A DNA stretch of 64,000 nt, from positions 1-64,000 of the forward strand of contig JAWKMN010000006.1 in assembly GCA_041392165.1 (NCBI GenBank). Reading direction: 5' to 3'. This DNA is from Arenibacter sp041392165. Lineage in GTDB: Bacteria; Bacteroidota; Bacteroidia; Flavobacteriales; Flavobacteriaceae. The notes beneath the pieces were generated by a model, which saw only the letters and a program-made list of their open reading frames with translations, had not been told where the DNA came from and searched no databases. The position numbers and the translations under genes are program-made. Shown here piece after piece: positions 16,248 to 26,441 of this stretch (its first letter is position 1; every line of letters starts with the position of its first letter).

Positions 16248-19196
16248 TTAAAAGGATACATTCACTCCAAAAACAAATGTTCTTGCTTTTGGATATGCGA
16301 ACTTATCTATACCAAAGGATTGAATTCCATTCGTTGAACTATCTGTATTTACTTCGGGATCGTAACCGTCATAATCCGTAATAACAAATAGATTTTGGCC
16401 AGTAAAACTTAAGCGGAATTCTTGCAACCAGTTTGAAGCCCAAGACATGGATTTTGTGTCGAACGAATATCCAAGGGTCATATTATTCAATCTTAAATAA
16501 GAGCCATCTTTTAAATAGCGTGTGGAAACGGCAGCGGAGTTTATAATACTCTCTTCAGGATACTGAATAGCTGCAGCCGTAGTATTGTTGGATTTACTCA
16601 ACAGAGTTTTATAAAAATTCCCCATAGCAGTATGGTCATAAATTTCATTTCCGGATACTCCGTTAAAATTCACGTTAAAGTCAAAATTTTTATATTTTAA
16701 ATTGGCGTAAAAATTATAGGTCAGATCAGGCAAAGCGCTCCCTACAATGGTTCTATCCTTTTCAGTTATCTCACCATCCCCATCGTTGTCCGCAAATAGG
16801 GACAGACCATCATTACCAATACCAAGAAAGGTTTGCATATAAAAAGAACCTATAGGCTCTCCGCTCACAAATCCGTTAATGGTTGCATCTGTAAGACCCT
16901 GCCCGGAAGCTGAACCGGTAGTTACTATGGTAAAAGGGGAGTCTTCCACGACATTATCAATAAAAGTAGCATTGGCACCAAACCCATATGAAAGGCCTTC
17001 CACATTTTGTTTGGAAAAATCCAGTGCAACTTCCAATCCTTTATTGGTGATGGTCATGTCCGGAACATTTGTCCAATACGTTGGGGCAGGCACAATGGGA
17101 TCTACAGGCACCACCTCTAACAAAATGTTATCCGATACTTTATGGAAATAATCCACCGTACCTGTTAAACTGCCATTGAACAATCCAAAATCCACACCCA
17201 CATTGGATTGGGTAGAAACTTCCCATTGGATATCCGGATTGGCAAACCTTGTATACTCGGATCCCACTGGATAGGCACCATTCTGATCTATAGGATAACT
17301 CACATTATTAGAGTTACTGACCGAAAAGGAAGCTTTTGTAATTTTTCCAGGAATTTCTTGATTCCCTGTTTGTCCCCAGCCAGCCCTTAATTTCAAATCA
17401 CTGAATATTGAACCCTCCATAAAATCTTCCTCTATAATCCTCCAAGACCCCGCAAAGGAAGAGAACACACCATATTTGTTGTTCCCACCAAATTTAGAGG
17501 AGCCATCGGCCCTTACGGTTGCGGTAAGGAGATATCTATCCCTAAAACTCCAATTGGCCCTACCAAAAAACGACTGTAATTCATCCTCATATGTTTTTCC
17601 TTCCGGCCTATGATCAGTTATGTTGGTATCCCCTCCCAATCCAGGATTGTTACGAGGATCTATTCCGGTATCGGCAGGAAATTCATCAATAGACCATTTG
17701 CTTTCCCTAAAAAAAGTTTTTTGATAGGAATGCCCTCCTAAAATACTGAGATTATGTTCCCCTACATCAAACGTATAGGTGAGGTAGTTTTCTATTAGGT
17801 TATTTTCATACTTCCCAAACGTTTGCCTTAAAAAGCCCAAATCATTTCTCTCGGTATTGGCTATGGTCTGCTCATCCCTGTCCGATGACTTATTTTCATA
17901 ACCATAGTTGAGTTTGTATACCAGACCATCAGCAATTTCAAAAGAAGGTGCTATGTTTATCAAAATCCTTCTTGATTCAGAAAAATCTCCAACATATTTA
18001 TTATGAAGCAATGGGTTGTTCCAAATAAGGGGATTATTAATTTCCCCATCGGCAGTATACGCATCAAAAGTAGGATTGGTGCTATACCCCAAATTGTTAT
18101 TTCTGGATTGATCGGTAAGGGTCGTATTTAAATTATAGTCGATTCTTAACCTACTGTCCAATAATTTTTGGGTCACATTAATTCTGGCACTTGTCCTTTT
18201 TAAATCCGAATTATATACAATACCTTCCTGGTCCTGCAAACCTAAGGAAGCGTAATAGTTTAACTTATCGGTTCCTCCAGATAATACAAGATTATAGTTT
18301 TGTGTAATTGCAGCCCTAGTCAATTCTTCCTGCCAATCCGTAGAACCTCCGCCGTCTATCAGTTCATTCCCTGGAATTGCCGCCACTTGCCTGCGGAATT
18401 CATCTGCACTGAAAACATCCAATTTGCGTGCCAGTGTAGAGACACCTACATTGGTGGAAAGTGATATTTTAGAAATACCGGCCTTTCCATTCTTAGTTGT
18501 AATAATAACAACCCCGTTAGCCCCTCTGGAACCATAAATAGCGGTTGCCGAGGCATCTTTAAGAACATCAATAGATTCTATATCATCTGGATTTATAAAA
18601 TTTAAGGGGCTTTCCCCTGAACCTGTACCTGCCAAGCCCAACGGAAAACCATCCAATACAAATAACGGTCCTGATCCAGACCGAATAGTTCCCTGTCCAC
18701 GAATAACAATACGTTGGCCGCTACCGGGCTCACCACTTGAGGAAGTAACGTTTACACCAGCAGCCTTACCTTGAATAAGCTGCCCTGCGTTGTTAACGAC
18801 TCCCTTATTAAAGTCTTCACTGGTAACCCGTTTAACCGCACCGGTTACATCCTTAATTTTTTGGGTCCCATAACCCACAACGACCACCTCGTCCAATAAT
18901 GAGGAGTCTTCCTGTAAGGCCACGTTCATATTGGTCTGACCGTTAAGCGGGAACTCCTTGGTAGCATACCCTAAAAAGGATACTACCAGAATAGCGCTTT
19001 CCTCCGATACCTGTATGGTAAAATTCCCATCAAAATCGGTAGTAGTTCCATTTGAAGTTCCTTTTTCCAACACTGTTGCACCGGGCAAAGGAACATTCTG
19101 TTCATCGGACACCGTACCGGTTACAGTAGTCTGTGCCCATGATGTCATAGATGTGCCTATCACAAAGACAAACATCAAAAATTTAAGTTTCTTCAT
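16248..19196 (-). CDS. SusC/RagA-family TonB-dependent receptor
   Basis: The 982-residue receptor has a signal peptide (FLMFVFVIGTSMTSWA), a carboxypeptidase-regulatory-like domain at about residues 23-100 (VPLPGATVLEKGTSNGT, TDFDGNF), the TonB box region (LLDEVVVVGYGTQ), a plug domain at about 115-230 (IVIRGQGTIRSGSGPLFVLD, SIDVLKDASATAIYGSRGAN) and a 22-strand-type barrel ending in aromatic residues (VFGVNVSF). There is no STN domain, so it is not tied to an ECF sigma/FecR pair. It forms the outer-membrane channel for the SusD lipoprotein encoded 18 bp downstream. A putative operator sits 83 bp upstream of its start. Confidence 0.95.
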   Translation of the reverse strand: MKKLKFLMFVFVIGTSMTSWAQTTVTGTVSDEQNVPLPGATVLEKGTSNGTTTDFDGNFTIQVSEESAILVVSFLGYATKEFPLNGQTNMNVALQEDSSLLDEVVVVGYGTQKIKDVTGAVKRVTSEDFNKGVVNNAGQLIQGKAAGVNVTSSSGEPGSGQRIVIRGQGTIRSGSGPLFVLDGFPLGLAGTGSGESPLNFINPDDIESIDVLKDASATAIYGSRGANGVVIITTKNGKAGISKISLSTNVGVSTLARKLDVFSADEFRRQVAAIPGNELIDGGGSTDWQEELTRAAITQNYNLVLSGGTDKLNYYASLGLQDQEGIVYNSDLKRTSARINVTQKLLDSRLRIDYNLNTTLTDQSRNNNLGYSTNPTFDAYTADGEINNPLIWNNPLLHNKYVGDFSESRRILINIAPSFEIADGLVYKLNYGYENKSSDRDEQTIANTERNDLGFLRQTFGKYENNLIENYLTYTFDVGEHNLSILGGHSYQKTFFRESKWSIDEFPADTGIDPRNNPGLGGDTNITDHRPEGKTYEDELQSFFGRANWSFRDRYLLTATVRADGSSKFGGNNKYGVFSSFAGSWRIIEEDFMEGSIFSDLKLRAGWGQTGNQEIPGKITKASFSVSNSNNVSYPIDQNGAYPVGSEYTRFANPDIQWEVSTQSNVGVDFGLFNGSLTGTVDYFHKVSDNILLEVVPVDPIVPAPTYWTNVPDMTITNKGLEVALDFSKQNVEGLSYGFGANATFIDNVVEDSPFTIVTTGSASGQGLTDATINGFVSGEPIGSFYMQTFLGIGNDGLSLFADNDGDGEITEKDRTIVGSALPDLTYNFYANLKYKNFDFNVNFNGVSGNEIYDHTAMGNFYKTLLSKSNNTTAAAIQYPEESIINSAAVSTRYLKDGSYLRLNNMTLGYSFDTKSMSWASNWLQEFRLSFTGQNLFVITDYDGYDPEVNTDSSTNGIQSFGIDKFAYPKARTFVFGVNVSF

Positions 19197-19278
19197 ATTT
19201 TCACTGTTTAAATTAGTTTTGTCATAACCAAATTAACACTAATTTAACGATGCTTGAATTTTTAAGTCTTAAAAAGCA

Positions 19279-19294
19279 ATGCAAAGGTTTGCAT
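19279..19294. promoter_or_regulatory. second copy of the predicted LacI-family operator, upstream of susC
   Basis: The sequence ATGCAAAGGTTTGCAT is identical in all 16 positions to the site at 13167-13182. It lies 83 bp upstream of the susC start. A Bacteroidota-like -7 element reading TTAATTTGG on the minus strand lies between it and the gene, at about 19228-19236. The shared site links this SusCD pair to the inositol operon. Confidence 0.8.
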
Positions 19295-20266
19295 ATCCGC
19301 GGTTCGGCAGAAAATTCTTACGCCTATTGGCCATAATCCAAAACCGATTCCCCAACTTAAAGGTCGAACAATTTAGCACAAACCGTGGGCATTGAAATGA
19401 GCCCCCTGTTTATTCCTTCCCATAAAAAATACAAGGGCCCCTTGCCAAAGACTTATAATTACGATACCGTTCAATCAATACTTGGCATTCTCGGCAAAAC
19501 TATGTCATTGCAAGTACGAAAATGAAGCTGTTTTTATGATTTTACCATGACTTTACATTTTAATGACGGCGGTACTGTTTTGCCTCACAAACATTTTTAT
19601 GGAAACTATATAAAAAGATAAACAGCAGATGCTTCCATAAACTATGGACTTTAACACTATTCCACTTATTCTAAAGTAATTATAGCCATGCTTCCCAAAA
19701 ATGAGGGTTGATGGTATGCCTGGCACTGTTACCTAGCATATACTTTTTAACGTGCTAACCGTAATTTAACATTGCGGTACCATGGTCCGGCCATAGATAT
19801 GAATAGGCCTAATAGGGGCCAAAGGAAATAAACCAATAGGAAAATAAATCATATTGGTTTTGGAACCGAATGGATAATAAGTCGGCAGTAGCAGTTTACA
19901 GTGGGCAAAAAAACGGATTTCACTGCCCATTGCCTTTTGTAGACAGTAGACTACCAAAATGTGTAGAAATTAATCCCCATAACCATCGGGAACAATTAAA
20001 TTTCAGGCCTGCACAAATAGGCCTGCCCTACTACGTTCAGGCGGGGATTTATCCCTTAACCAGGTAATAAAAAATTCATGAAACTGATTCTCCCCGAGGC
20101 AGAACCCTGTCCGAACCACATACGGGCCGGCATAGGAATATATCTCGACTACGCCCGCCACAGATTTCATCAAAATATTTTACCTCACCCGGAACTGCCT
20201 TTTCGGCAGTTCCGACCTCTCCCAAGGAGAGGTAAAGCGAAAATCCCGTCTGAAGAAGCAGCCCCT
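19295..20266. other. long intergenic region with degenerate repeats
   Basis: There is no recognisable gene in this gap of about 970 bp. It holds a degenerate dispersed repeat at about 19880-19940 (CAGTGGGCA and AACGGATTTCAC, resembling 29860-29940). It also holds the hairpin repeat at 20181-20234. Short ORFs in this stretch have no features of real proteins. Confidence 0.5.
20181..20234. repeat. extragenic palindromic repeat, copy 1
   Basis: The stretch is a nested hairpin. TACCTC at 20181 pairs with GAGGTA at 20229, and CGGAACTGCC at 20190 pairs with GGCAGTTCCG around a short T-rich loop. Its first 19 bases recur exactly at 46856-46874. It begins 33 bp past the stop of the minus-strand outer-membrane-protein gene, so it may also end that transcript. 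Confidence 0.6.
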
Positions 20267-20767
20267 TTAAAAATCGAAAGTATACAGCACCCCAAGGGTA
20301 AGGGTAGCCCATGCGGCACCGTCCAATGCTATCCCGGTATATGAAAAATTCACTTCGGTTTGGGCACCCAATAAATAGGCTATTGTAGGCCTATAGTACA
20401 GTCCACCATCATTGCCGCTATTTATGCCAATGGCCTGACCAACATCGCCCCCAATGGAGAACGAATTGGAGGGCCAAAATCTAACGGACGCGGCCAAGGG
20501 TAAAAATTGAATGTGGGGCAAATCCTCTGCAAAGAGTTCCCTATTGTATTTTTCCGGAAATCCATTTACAAAGCCTACAATTATCCCCAGGTCTACATTT
20601 TCACTTAACCCCCATCGATATCCAAGATCCACCCCGGCAACAAGGCTTAGCTCTTCCTGAAATTCATCTAAGGGCAGCCCCCCGTGAATTCCCAGTTTCA
20701 TTCCCTTTTGGGCATACAGGCCCATTCCCGAAAGTATCAGTACAAAAGTTATAAGCGCTTTATTCAT
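20267..20767 (-). CDS. putative outer-membrane beta-barrel protein
   Basis: The 166-residue protein has a clear signal peptide (ALITFVLILSGMGLYAQ) and alternating hydrophobic strands with many glycines and aromatics (GVDLGYRWGLSENVDLGIIVGF, split here as GVDLGYRWGL and NVDLGIIVGF; SVRFWPSNSFSIGGDVG), ending in aromatic residues (LYTFDF). This matches small OmpA-like/PorT-like beta-barrels of Bacteroidota. No specific function can be assigned. It is a stand-alone gene transcribed away from the next susC. It starts 412 bp before that gene, and the gap contains a GntR-type palindrome nearer to susC. Confidence 0.72.
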   Translation of the reverse strand: MNKALITFVLILSGMGLYAQKGMKLGIHGGLPLDEFQEELSLVAGVDLGYRWGLSENVDLGIIVGFVNGFPEKYNRELFAEDLPHIQFLPLAASVRFWPSNSFSIGGDVGQAIGINSGNDGGLYYRPTIAYLLGAQTEVNFSYTGIALDGAAWATLTLGVLYTFDF

Positions 20768-21179
20768 AAATATTGGTTGTTATTGGTCGATATAAATCTA
20801 AAACCTAGGCGGAACCTAAGCGAATTTATGTTGTAAACCCCCCGAAATAGGTTGTGGAAACGGAAATCCCAACTAAAAATTAGGATTTTATGATATAAAC
20901 ACCTTATCCCAAAAGGCTATGGAAAATTATTTTATGGGCACATCAAAACCTCAAAATGGACTTCTTAATAGTATAAAAGTCAAGAAGAGCAATCAATACG
21001 TAAACAAAATAAAATACTAATTATACCTATATAACTTATAAATAACATTTAAAGCAAAATAAAAATCATAATATGTTAAATATAAAAAATTATACAAGTA
21101 TTATGTATAACATAATGATATAAATTTTTACCTTGCCAAAAAAATCTAACCGACATGTTAACTCAAACACACATTATTT
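20768..21179. other. divergent intergenic region upstream of the sialic-acid susC
   Basis: This 412-bp AT-rich gap holds no gene. It carries the divergent promoters and the palindrome at 21100-21116. A possible -7 element (TAAATTTT) lies at about 21123-21130, just downstream of the palindrome, which would place the palindrome across the promoter. Confidence 0.5.
21100..21116. promoter_or_regulatory. predicted GntR (FCD) operator upstream of susC
   Basis: The sequence ATTATGTATAACATAAT is a palindrome of the form TTATGT-N3-ACATAA. Related sites with the same spacing lie at 32388-32402 and 33325-33339, upstream of other genes of this locus. It is 63 bp before the susC start. FCD-subfamily GntR regulators bind short odd-spaced palindromes, and one is encoded at 31546-32271. 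Confidence 0.72.
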
Positions 21180-24100
21180 ATGAAACAGTTTATTAATCGA
21201 TGTAGGGGAAATGAACCATCCCCCAATTCAATTCAAGTAAAAACCTCTCCCCCAAGTATCCTATGGCTCCTTGGACTTTTATTTATGATGGCCTTCTCTC
21301 CGGTCTTGGCGCAACAAAAGAACATAAGCGGAACAATAACAGATGATTCGGGACAGCCCCTGCCAGGAGCCAATGTCCTGGTAAAGGGAACCTCCACAGG
21401 AACCCAAAGCGATTTTGACGGGAATTACACTATAGAGGCCAATACTGGCGATATTTTAATATTTAGCTACTTAGGCTTTACAACACAATCCATTATGGTA
21501 GGCAATCAATCCATAATAGATGCAGTGCTACAGGAAGACGCCGCCCTGCTGGACGAAGTGGTCGTTACCGGCTACGGATCCCAAACAAGAGCTACCCTTA
21601 CGACGTCTGTATCCAAACTGGACACCAAGATCCTGGAAAGTTCCACAAGATCCAATGCGGCAACCGCCCTTCAAGGCAGCATAGCCGGCCTTAGGGTAAC
21701 CAATACTACCGGACAACCAGGTGCGACCCCACAGATTGTCCTACGCGGTGGTACCAATTTTGACGGTACGGGATCCCCACTCATTTTGATAGATGGCATA
21801 CCGGGCAGTTTTTATGCCTTGAACTCTGATGATATCGAATCTATTGAAGTTTTAAAAGATGCTGCGGCCACCGCTATATATGGTGCCAGGTCTGCCAACG
21901 GGGTAATTTTGGTGACGACCAAATCCGGCAAGCCAGGCAAATCCTCTATCAACTATAAATATAAGTATAGCATGAACGAGGAAAGAAATGACCAAAAATA
22001 TATTGGCGCGGCCGACTTTATAAACTACAACAGACAATCCATTGCCTGGTATCGCGAGGCCATTAACAACCCTGGATCTTTTGTAGCCTTTTTAGACGGG
22101 GCCAACGGTATGGGAACAGGAGGTGATGCCATTAGCTCCCCTTTTACCACGCAATTGCTTACTGCGGACAATCAGTATTTATTGAATCAACCCGGCTGGA
22201 GCAGCATCCCGGACGTCCTGAACCCCGGCCAGGACATTTTGTTCTATGACAATAAGACCGTGGGCGATCGCATTTATCAAAATAGTGCCACCAAAGACCA
22301 CTACCTTTCCTTTGACGGCGGAAATGAAAAAGGCTCCTACTATTTAGGTTTGGGGCTATTGGACAATGATGGTCTAATTCTTGGATCGGGCTTTAAAAGG
22401 TACTCGGGAAAATTTACGGGCACCTATAAAGTTACGGACAACCTAAAGGTAAACTCCAATGTACTGTATTCCCATTCCAACCTAAGTTTAAGTCCATTGG
22501 GCGGTGACGACACCGTATTCAGGAGATTCCAGGGCCAGGCCCCTACCTCCAGGACCTATGACAACAACCCTGATGGTACTTGGTCCGATATCTATGCCGT
22601 AGGGCAAAACCAAGGATTTGGCAACCCATTCTACTATCAGGATAAATTTGTTAGGAAAAACCTGGAACAACGCCTATCGGCCTCAGTGGGTATCGACTGG
22701 AATATTTTGGACAACCTGATCCTTTCCATAGACGGCAGCCATTTTGCCATCAACAATCACGATGAAAGCTTTAACCGGGCTTATAGGGTAGGAAGCACAA
22801 CGGGTCCGTTAAGAACGGGCCGTGAAGCTTCCACAGGTTTGGAAAGAACCCTTAGGAACCAGTTAACGGGTACCTTGAACTACACCAAAAATATGGGCAA
22901 ACATAATTTCAACGCCTTAATAGGAGCTGAATATTTTAAGGACAATTACTATACAACTTCTGCTGGAACCAGAAATTCCCCAACAGACCTTATAGAAACT
23001 TTAAATGCCGGCGCAGAAGCCAATGGAATACCTTTCAGTTTTGAAACAGAATATGTGCTAGCCTCCGCTTTTGGAAGGTTGTTATATGATTATGACAACA
23101 AATACCTATTTGGGTTTACCTTTAGAAATGACGGCTCCTCAAGGTTAGGGAACAACAAGAGCGATTTTTTTCCGGGCGTATCTTTGGGATGGAACCTGCA
23201 CAACGAAGGTTTCTTTGCCAACTCCAATATAGCCAATACCATATCCAGGGTAAAACCAAGATTGAGCTACGGAGTCAACGGTAATCAGGACGTACTTGGA
23301 GGTACTCAAACCATTGCAGGAGTGGATGTACCCATAAACTATAGGGTCTTTGGAGCCTACGGGAGCCAAGGGGTATACAACGGGCAAACGGGCTACGCCA
23401 ATTCCGGCCTACCTACCTTGGGCCTGCAATGGGAAAAATCGACCACCTTCAATGCCGGTTTGGACATTTCATTTTTTAACGATAGACTGACCTTTATCAC
23501 GGATGTATACTCTAGGGACATTAAGGACAAACTCGCAAATCTTACCCTTCCCTATTACACCGGTTTTAGCAGTATATTGACCAATAACGGAACCATAAGG
23601 AACAAAGGCTTTGAACTACAGGTAAATGGAGATATCGTTCAGAACGAAAACCTTAGTTGGAATATTGGTGCCACCATAACTTCCAACAGGAACTACGTAG
23701 AAAAACTTCCGGAAAATGCCAACGACCTAAACAGGCAGGACGGCCAATTGATATGGAATGCCAGGACAGGGGAAGAAGAATGGGTAGGTGGCCTACAGGA
23801 AGGCCAACGTGTTGGCAACGACCTCGTCATTGCCTATGAGCAAGAGCGTATCTATACCAGTCAGGCAGAAGCCGATGCCGACAGTAACATTCAGGACGAT
23901 TTTCTACCAGGGGATAAAAACACCCATTTTGCAGGGGATGTAAAATGGAAGGACCAAAACAACGACGGAATCATCAACAGCTTGGACAGAAAAGTAATAG
24001 GCCGTACCACCCCGGATTTCCTGGGAGGTATAACCACCAGTCTCAGGTACAAAAACTTTAACTTGTTCGTAAAGACCGATTTTGCCACGGGCCATTTGGT

Positions 24101-24536
24101 GTGGAACCATATTAGAAACAAAGGTTACGCACAAACACAGGGTAATTTAAATCAGCCCAGGGAAGTATTGGATTCATGGACACCAACCAATACGGATACC
24201 GATTGGCCACGTTTTGTTTTCGTAAACGGAACCAAGAATGTATGGAGAGGGAATGAAGGAGACGGCTATAGGGACAGTGCCAGCCTTCTAAATGCCGGTA
24301 ATAGTCAATTCTGGGAAAAAGGGGATTATTTGGCCCTAAGGGAAGTGACCTTTAGTTATGATGTGCCCTCCGAATATTTTAATGATGTCATTAAAAGATT
24401 GAACATTTTTGTAACTGGCAGTAACCTGCATTATTTCAAGAGCTTTACCGGGGAAACACCGGAAATAGGCGGCATTCAATACGGAGCATTTCCCGTTCCA
24501 AAGACCGTTACCATTGGATTAAACCTAACTTTTTAA
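21180..24536 (+). CDS. SusC/RagA-family TonB-dependent receptor of the sialic-acid locus
   Basis: The 1118-residue receptor has an extended N-terminus with a hydrophobic signal segment ending in AFSPVLAQ at about residues 28-45. Next come a carboxypeptidase-regulatory-like domain (QPLPGANVLVKGTSTGTQ, SDFDGNYTIEA), the TonB box (LLDEVVVTGYGSQ), a plug domain (APIVLRGG-type region near 183-190, SIEVLKDAAATAIYGARSAN) and a long barrel ending VTIGLNLTF. There is no STN domain. It pairs with the SusD gene 11 bp downstream and heads a gene set containing a sialidase and sialate lyase, so sialylated glycans or free sialic acids are the probable ligands. An ATG a few codons further in cannot be excluded. 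Confidence 0.94.
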   Translation: MKQFINRCRGNEPSPNSIQVKTSPPSILWLLGLLFMMAFSPVLAQQKNISGTITDDSGQPLPGANVLVKGTSTGTQSDFDGNYTIEANTGDILIFSYLGFTTQSIMVGNQSIIDAVLQEDAALLDEVVVTGYGSQTRATLTTSVSKLDTKILESSTRSNAATALQGSIAGLRVTNTTGQPGATPQIVLRGGTNFDGTGSPLILIDGIPGSFYALNSDDIESIEVLKDAAATAIYGARSANGVILVTTKSGKPGKSSINYKYKYSMNEERNDQKYIGAADFINYNRQSIAWYREAINNPGSFVAFLDGANGMGTGGDAISSPFTTQLLTADNQYLLNQPGWSSIPDVLNPGQDILFYDNKTVGDRIYQNSATKDHYLSFDGGNEKGSYYLGLGLLDNDGLILGSGFKRYSGKFTGTYKVTDNLKVNSNVLYSHSNLSLSPLGGDDTVFRRFQGQAPTSRTYDNNPDGTWSDIYAVGQNQGFGNPFYYQDKFVRKNLEQRLSASVGIDWNILDNLILSIDGSHFAINNHDESFNRAYRVGSTTGPLRTGREASTGLERTLRNQLTGTLNYTKNMGKHNFNALIGAEYFKDNYYTTSAGTRNSPTDLIETLNAGAEANGIPFSFETEYVLASAFGRLLYDYDNKYLFGFTFRNDGSSRLGNNKSDFFPGVSLGWNLHNEGFFANSNIANTISRVKPRLSYGVNGNQDVLGGTQTIAGVDVPINYRVFGAYGSQGVYNGQTGYANSGLPTLGLQWEKSTTFNAGLDISFFNDRLTFITDVYSRDIKDKLANLTLPYYTGFSSILTNNGTIRNKGFELQVNGDIVQNENLSWNIGATITSNRNYVEKLPENANDLNRQDGQLIWNARTGEEEWVGGLQEGQRVGNDLVIAYEQERIYTSQAEADADSNIQDDFLPGDKNTHFAGDVKWKDQNNDGIINSLDRKVIGRTTPDFLGGITTSLRYKNFNLFVKTDFATGHLVWNHIRNKGYAQTQGNLNQPREVLDSWTPTNTDTDWPRFVFVNGTKNVWRGNEGDGYRDSASLLNAGNSQFWEKGDYLALREVTFSYDVPSEYFNDVIKRLNIFVTGSNLHYFKSFTGETPEIGGIQYGAFPVPKTVTIGLNLTF

Positions 24537-24547
24537 ACCATTTAGAA

Positions 24548-26053
24548 ATGAAAAAATATATCTATATACTATTATTGGCATTTGGCTTGGGTGCCTGTGA
24601 AAGCGAGTTGGAACTCACCAGCCCAAGTGAATTGACCAATGCCGGTTTTTGGGATACCGAAGAAGGGGCAAGAACGGCCCATACAGGATTATACGCCAAT
24701 TTTAGATCTTCCATGGAAAATCTATGGTTATTAGGGGAAATACGAAGTGACATCTGGGGCGGCAGGACCTTTGAGTCCCCAAACAACGAGGCACTCATCC
24801 GTTCCGATATTACCATTGCCACAGCACCCTTTGGAGGCTGGGCCGATCTTTACACCAGGATACATAGGATAAACGACTTTTTAGTGAATGTGCCCAATAT
24901 AAGTTTTGTAAATGAGGCGGACAAAAACCATATTCTGGCGCAGGCCTATGGCCTAAGGGCTTTTTATTACTATACCCTTTTAAAGACATGGGGCGGGGTA
25001 CCCATAATTTTGGAACCCATAGCAGAGGTGGATCCAGAAGGCCTAAGCAAAGCCAGGTCTACAGAAACAGAGGTAATGGCACAGATCAAAGCCGATATAG
25101 AAACTTCCCTGAGCACTTTTGGATCGGACAACAGTTTTTGGGAAGGCAATAGAAACTTCTGGTCCAAAGCGGCAACATTGACGCTTAAAGGAGATGTTTA
25201 CATATGGTCCGGAAATATAATGGGAGGAGGCAATGCCGATTTTGAAACCGCCAAAACAGCCTTACAGCAAATAGCCTCCTATGGGGTAGCACTTGAACCC
25301 AATATTTCCAACCTTTGGGGCGTAGACAATGAAGGCAATAGCGAGTTTATTTTTGCCGTACAGTACAAACAGGACGAGGCTTCCAACTTTTACAACAATC
25401 TTACCGGAAGAAGCACGGAAATTAACCCCACTTTTAACGACAAGGGCAGTTCCATGGGCGATTTTATTATTGCCGGGGCCAATAGATATGGCCAATCGGA
25501 TAAAACCCTATTGTTATTGGACGACAATGACGACAGTAGAAAGGATGCCACTTTTATTAGATTGTATGTGGACGATAATAGTGGACTTGGATATCCGGCC
25601 TATAATGAAACAGCCTACTTTGGTTCCGTATTCAATAAATTTTTGGGACAGGTTATCGGGTCTGAAAGGATTTTCGAAAACGATGTACCGGTATACAGAT
25701 ACGCCGATGTAATCCTATTATTGGCAGAAGCCAAAAACCTTTTGGGTGAGGATCCTTCCACCGAAATAAACCAAATACGGCAAAGGGCATTCGGCCAGAA
25801 TTATGTACCCCTTACCCACGCTTACACCAATGGCTCCCCAACAGAAAACGCCAATGCCATCTTAGAGGAGCGTTATAAGGAGTTTATAGGTGAAGGAAAA
25901 AGATGGTGGGACTTAAGAAGGGCCGGAGACAGTTTTGTTATAGACAACATAAGTTTCTTAAACCCCGGTGACGAGTATAAACTGGTATTGCCCATTACAA
26001 CGGATATGATCGGTAGAAACCCGCTATTGAAACAAACGGACGGTTATAATTAA
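24548..26053 (+). CDS. SusD/RagB-family lipoprotein of the sialic-acid locus
   Basis: The 501-residue protein begins with a lipoprotein signal peptide (YIYILLLAFGLGACES, lipid-anchor Cys at about residue 17). It contains the SusD N-terminal helical region (GLRAFYYYTLLKTWGGVPII) and the C-terminal signature (VYRYADVILLLAEAKNLLG, then EERYKEFIGEGKRWWDLRRA). It starts 11 bp after the susC stop. It should bind the ligand above the receptor. A terminator-like hairpin follows at 26087. Confidence 0.94.
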   Translation: MKKYIYILLLAFGLGACESELELTSPSELTNAGFWDTEEGARTAHTGLYANFRSSMENLWLLGEIRSDIWGGRTFESPNNEALIRSDITIATAPFGGWADLYTRIHRINDFLVNVPNISFVNEADKNHILAQAYGLRAFYYYTLLKTWGGVPIILEPIAEVDPEGLSKARSTETEVMAQIKADIETSLSTFGSDNSFWEGNRNFWSKAATLTLKGDVYIWSGNIMGGGNADFETAKTALQQIASYGVALEPNISNLWGVDNEGNSEFIFAVQYKQDEASNFYNNLTGRSTEINPTFNDKGSSMGDFIIAGANRYGQSDKTLLLLDDNDDSRKDATFIRLYVDDNSGLGYPAYNETAYFGSVFNKFLGQVIGSERIFENDVPVYRYADVILLLAEAKNLLGEDPSTEINQIRQRAFGQNYVPLTHAYTNGSPTENANAILEERYKEFIGEGKRWWDLRRAGDSFVIDNISFLNPGDEYKLVLPITTDMIGRNPLLKQTDGYN

Positions 26054-26086
26054 AATATTAGGTTAGTTTAAATTGAGTTGTTTGCA

Positions 26087-26122
26087 GAAAAAGGGATTCC
26101 ATTTTTTTGGAATCCTTTTTTA
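26087..26122 (+). terminator. terminator-like hairpin after susD
   Basis: An A-rich arm ending in GGGATTCC is followed by a T-rich loop and GGAATCC running into six T residues. It lies about 35 bp after the susD stop. It may uncouple the highly expressed susCD pair from the enzymes downstream. Confidence 0.7.
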
Positions 26123-26441
26123 AGTTTCCGAAACAAAATAGGGGGCATCAGGACCAAAGTGCCCGAACAGACTATACGGATTATAGTGTGCGGACCCATT
26201 TAATCTCCCTCCCCATCTCCCGATAGCTATGGGGGCTGCCGAACAGACAGCCCGGCCGAAGGGTACTGGCGGATCCGACCCAAGTATCGGAAAAATTTTT
26301 AAATTGAAATAGTAAACGACCTCGGGGCAGGCCCACGAGGCATTGAAAGAAGATTCAAGTTTGATTTTGCCGCAAGCATCGGAACATTTAAAATCCCGAT
26401 TATCGAGTAATTAAGCTTTATAATACATAATAAAAAAATAT
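26123..26441. other. intergenic region upstream of nanA
   Basis: This is about 320 bp without a gene. It contains a partial CCGATAGCTAT palindrome near 26218 and a hairpin CCTCGGGGCAGGCCCACGAG at 26320-26340. Both look like dispersed extragenic repeat material. No good copy of the GntR palindrome is present. Confidence 0.45.

Noticed and set aside
26425..26430. ACATAA half-site just before nanA
   Set aside because: Only one half of the palindrome is present, 12 bp from the start codon; too weak to call an operator.
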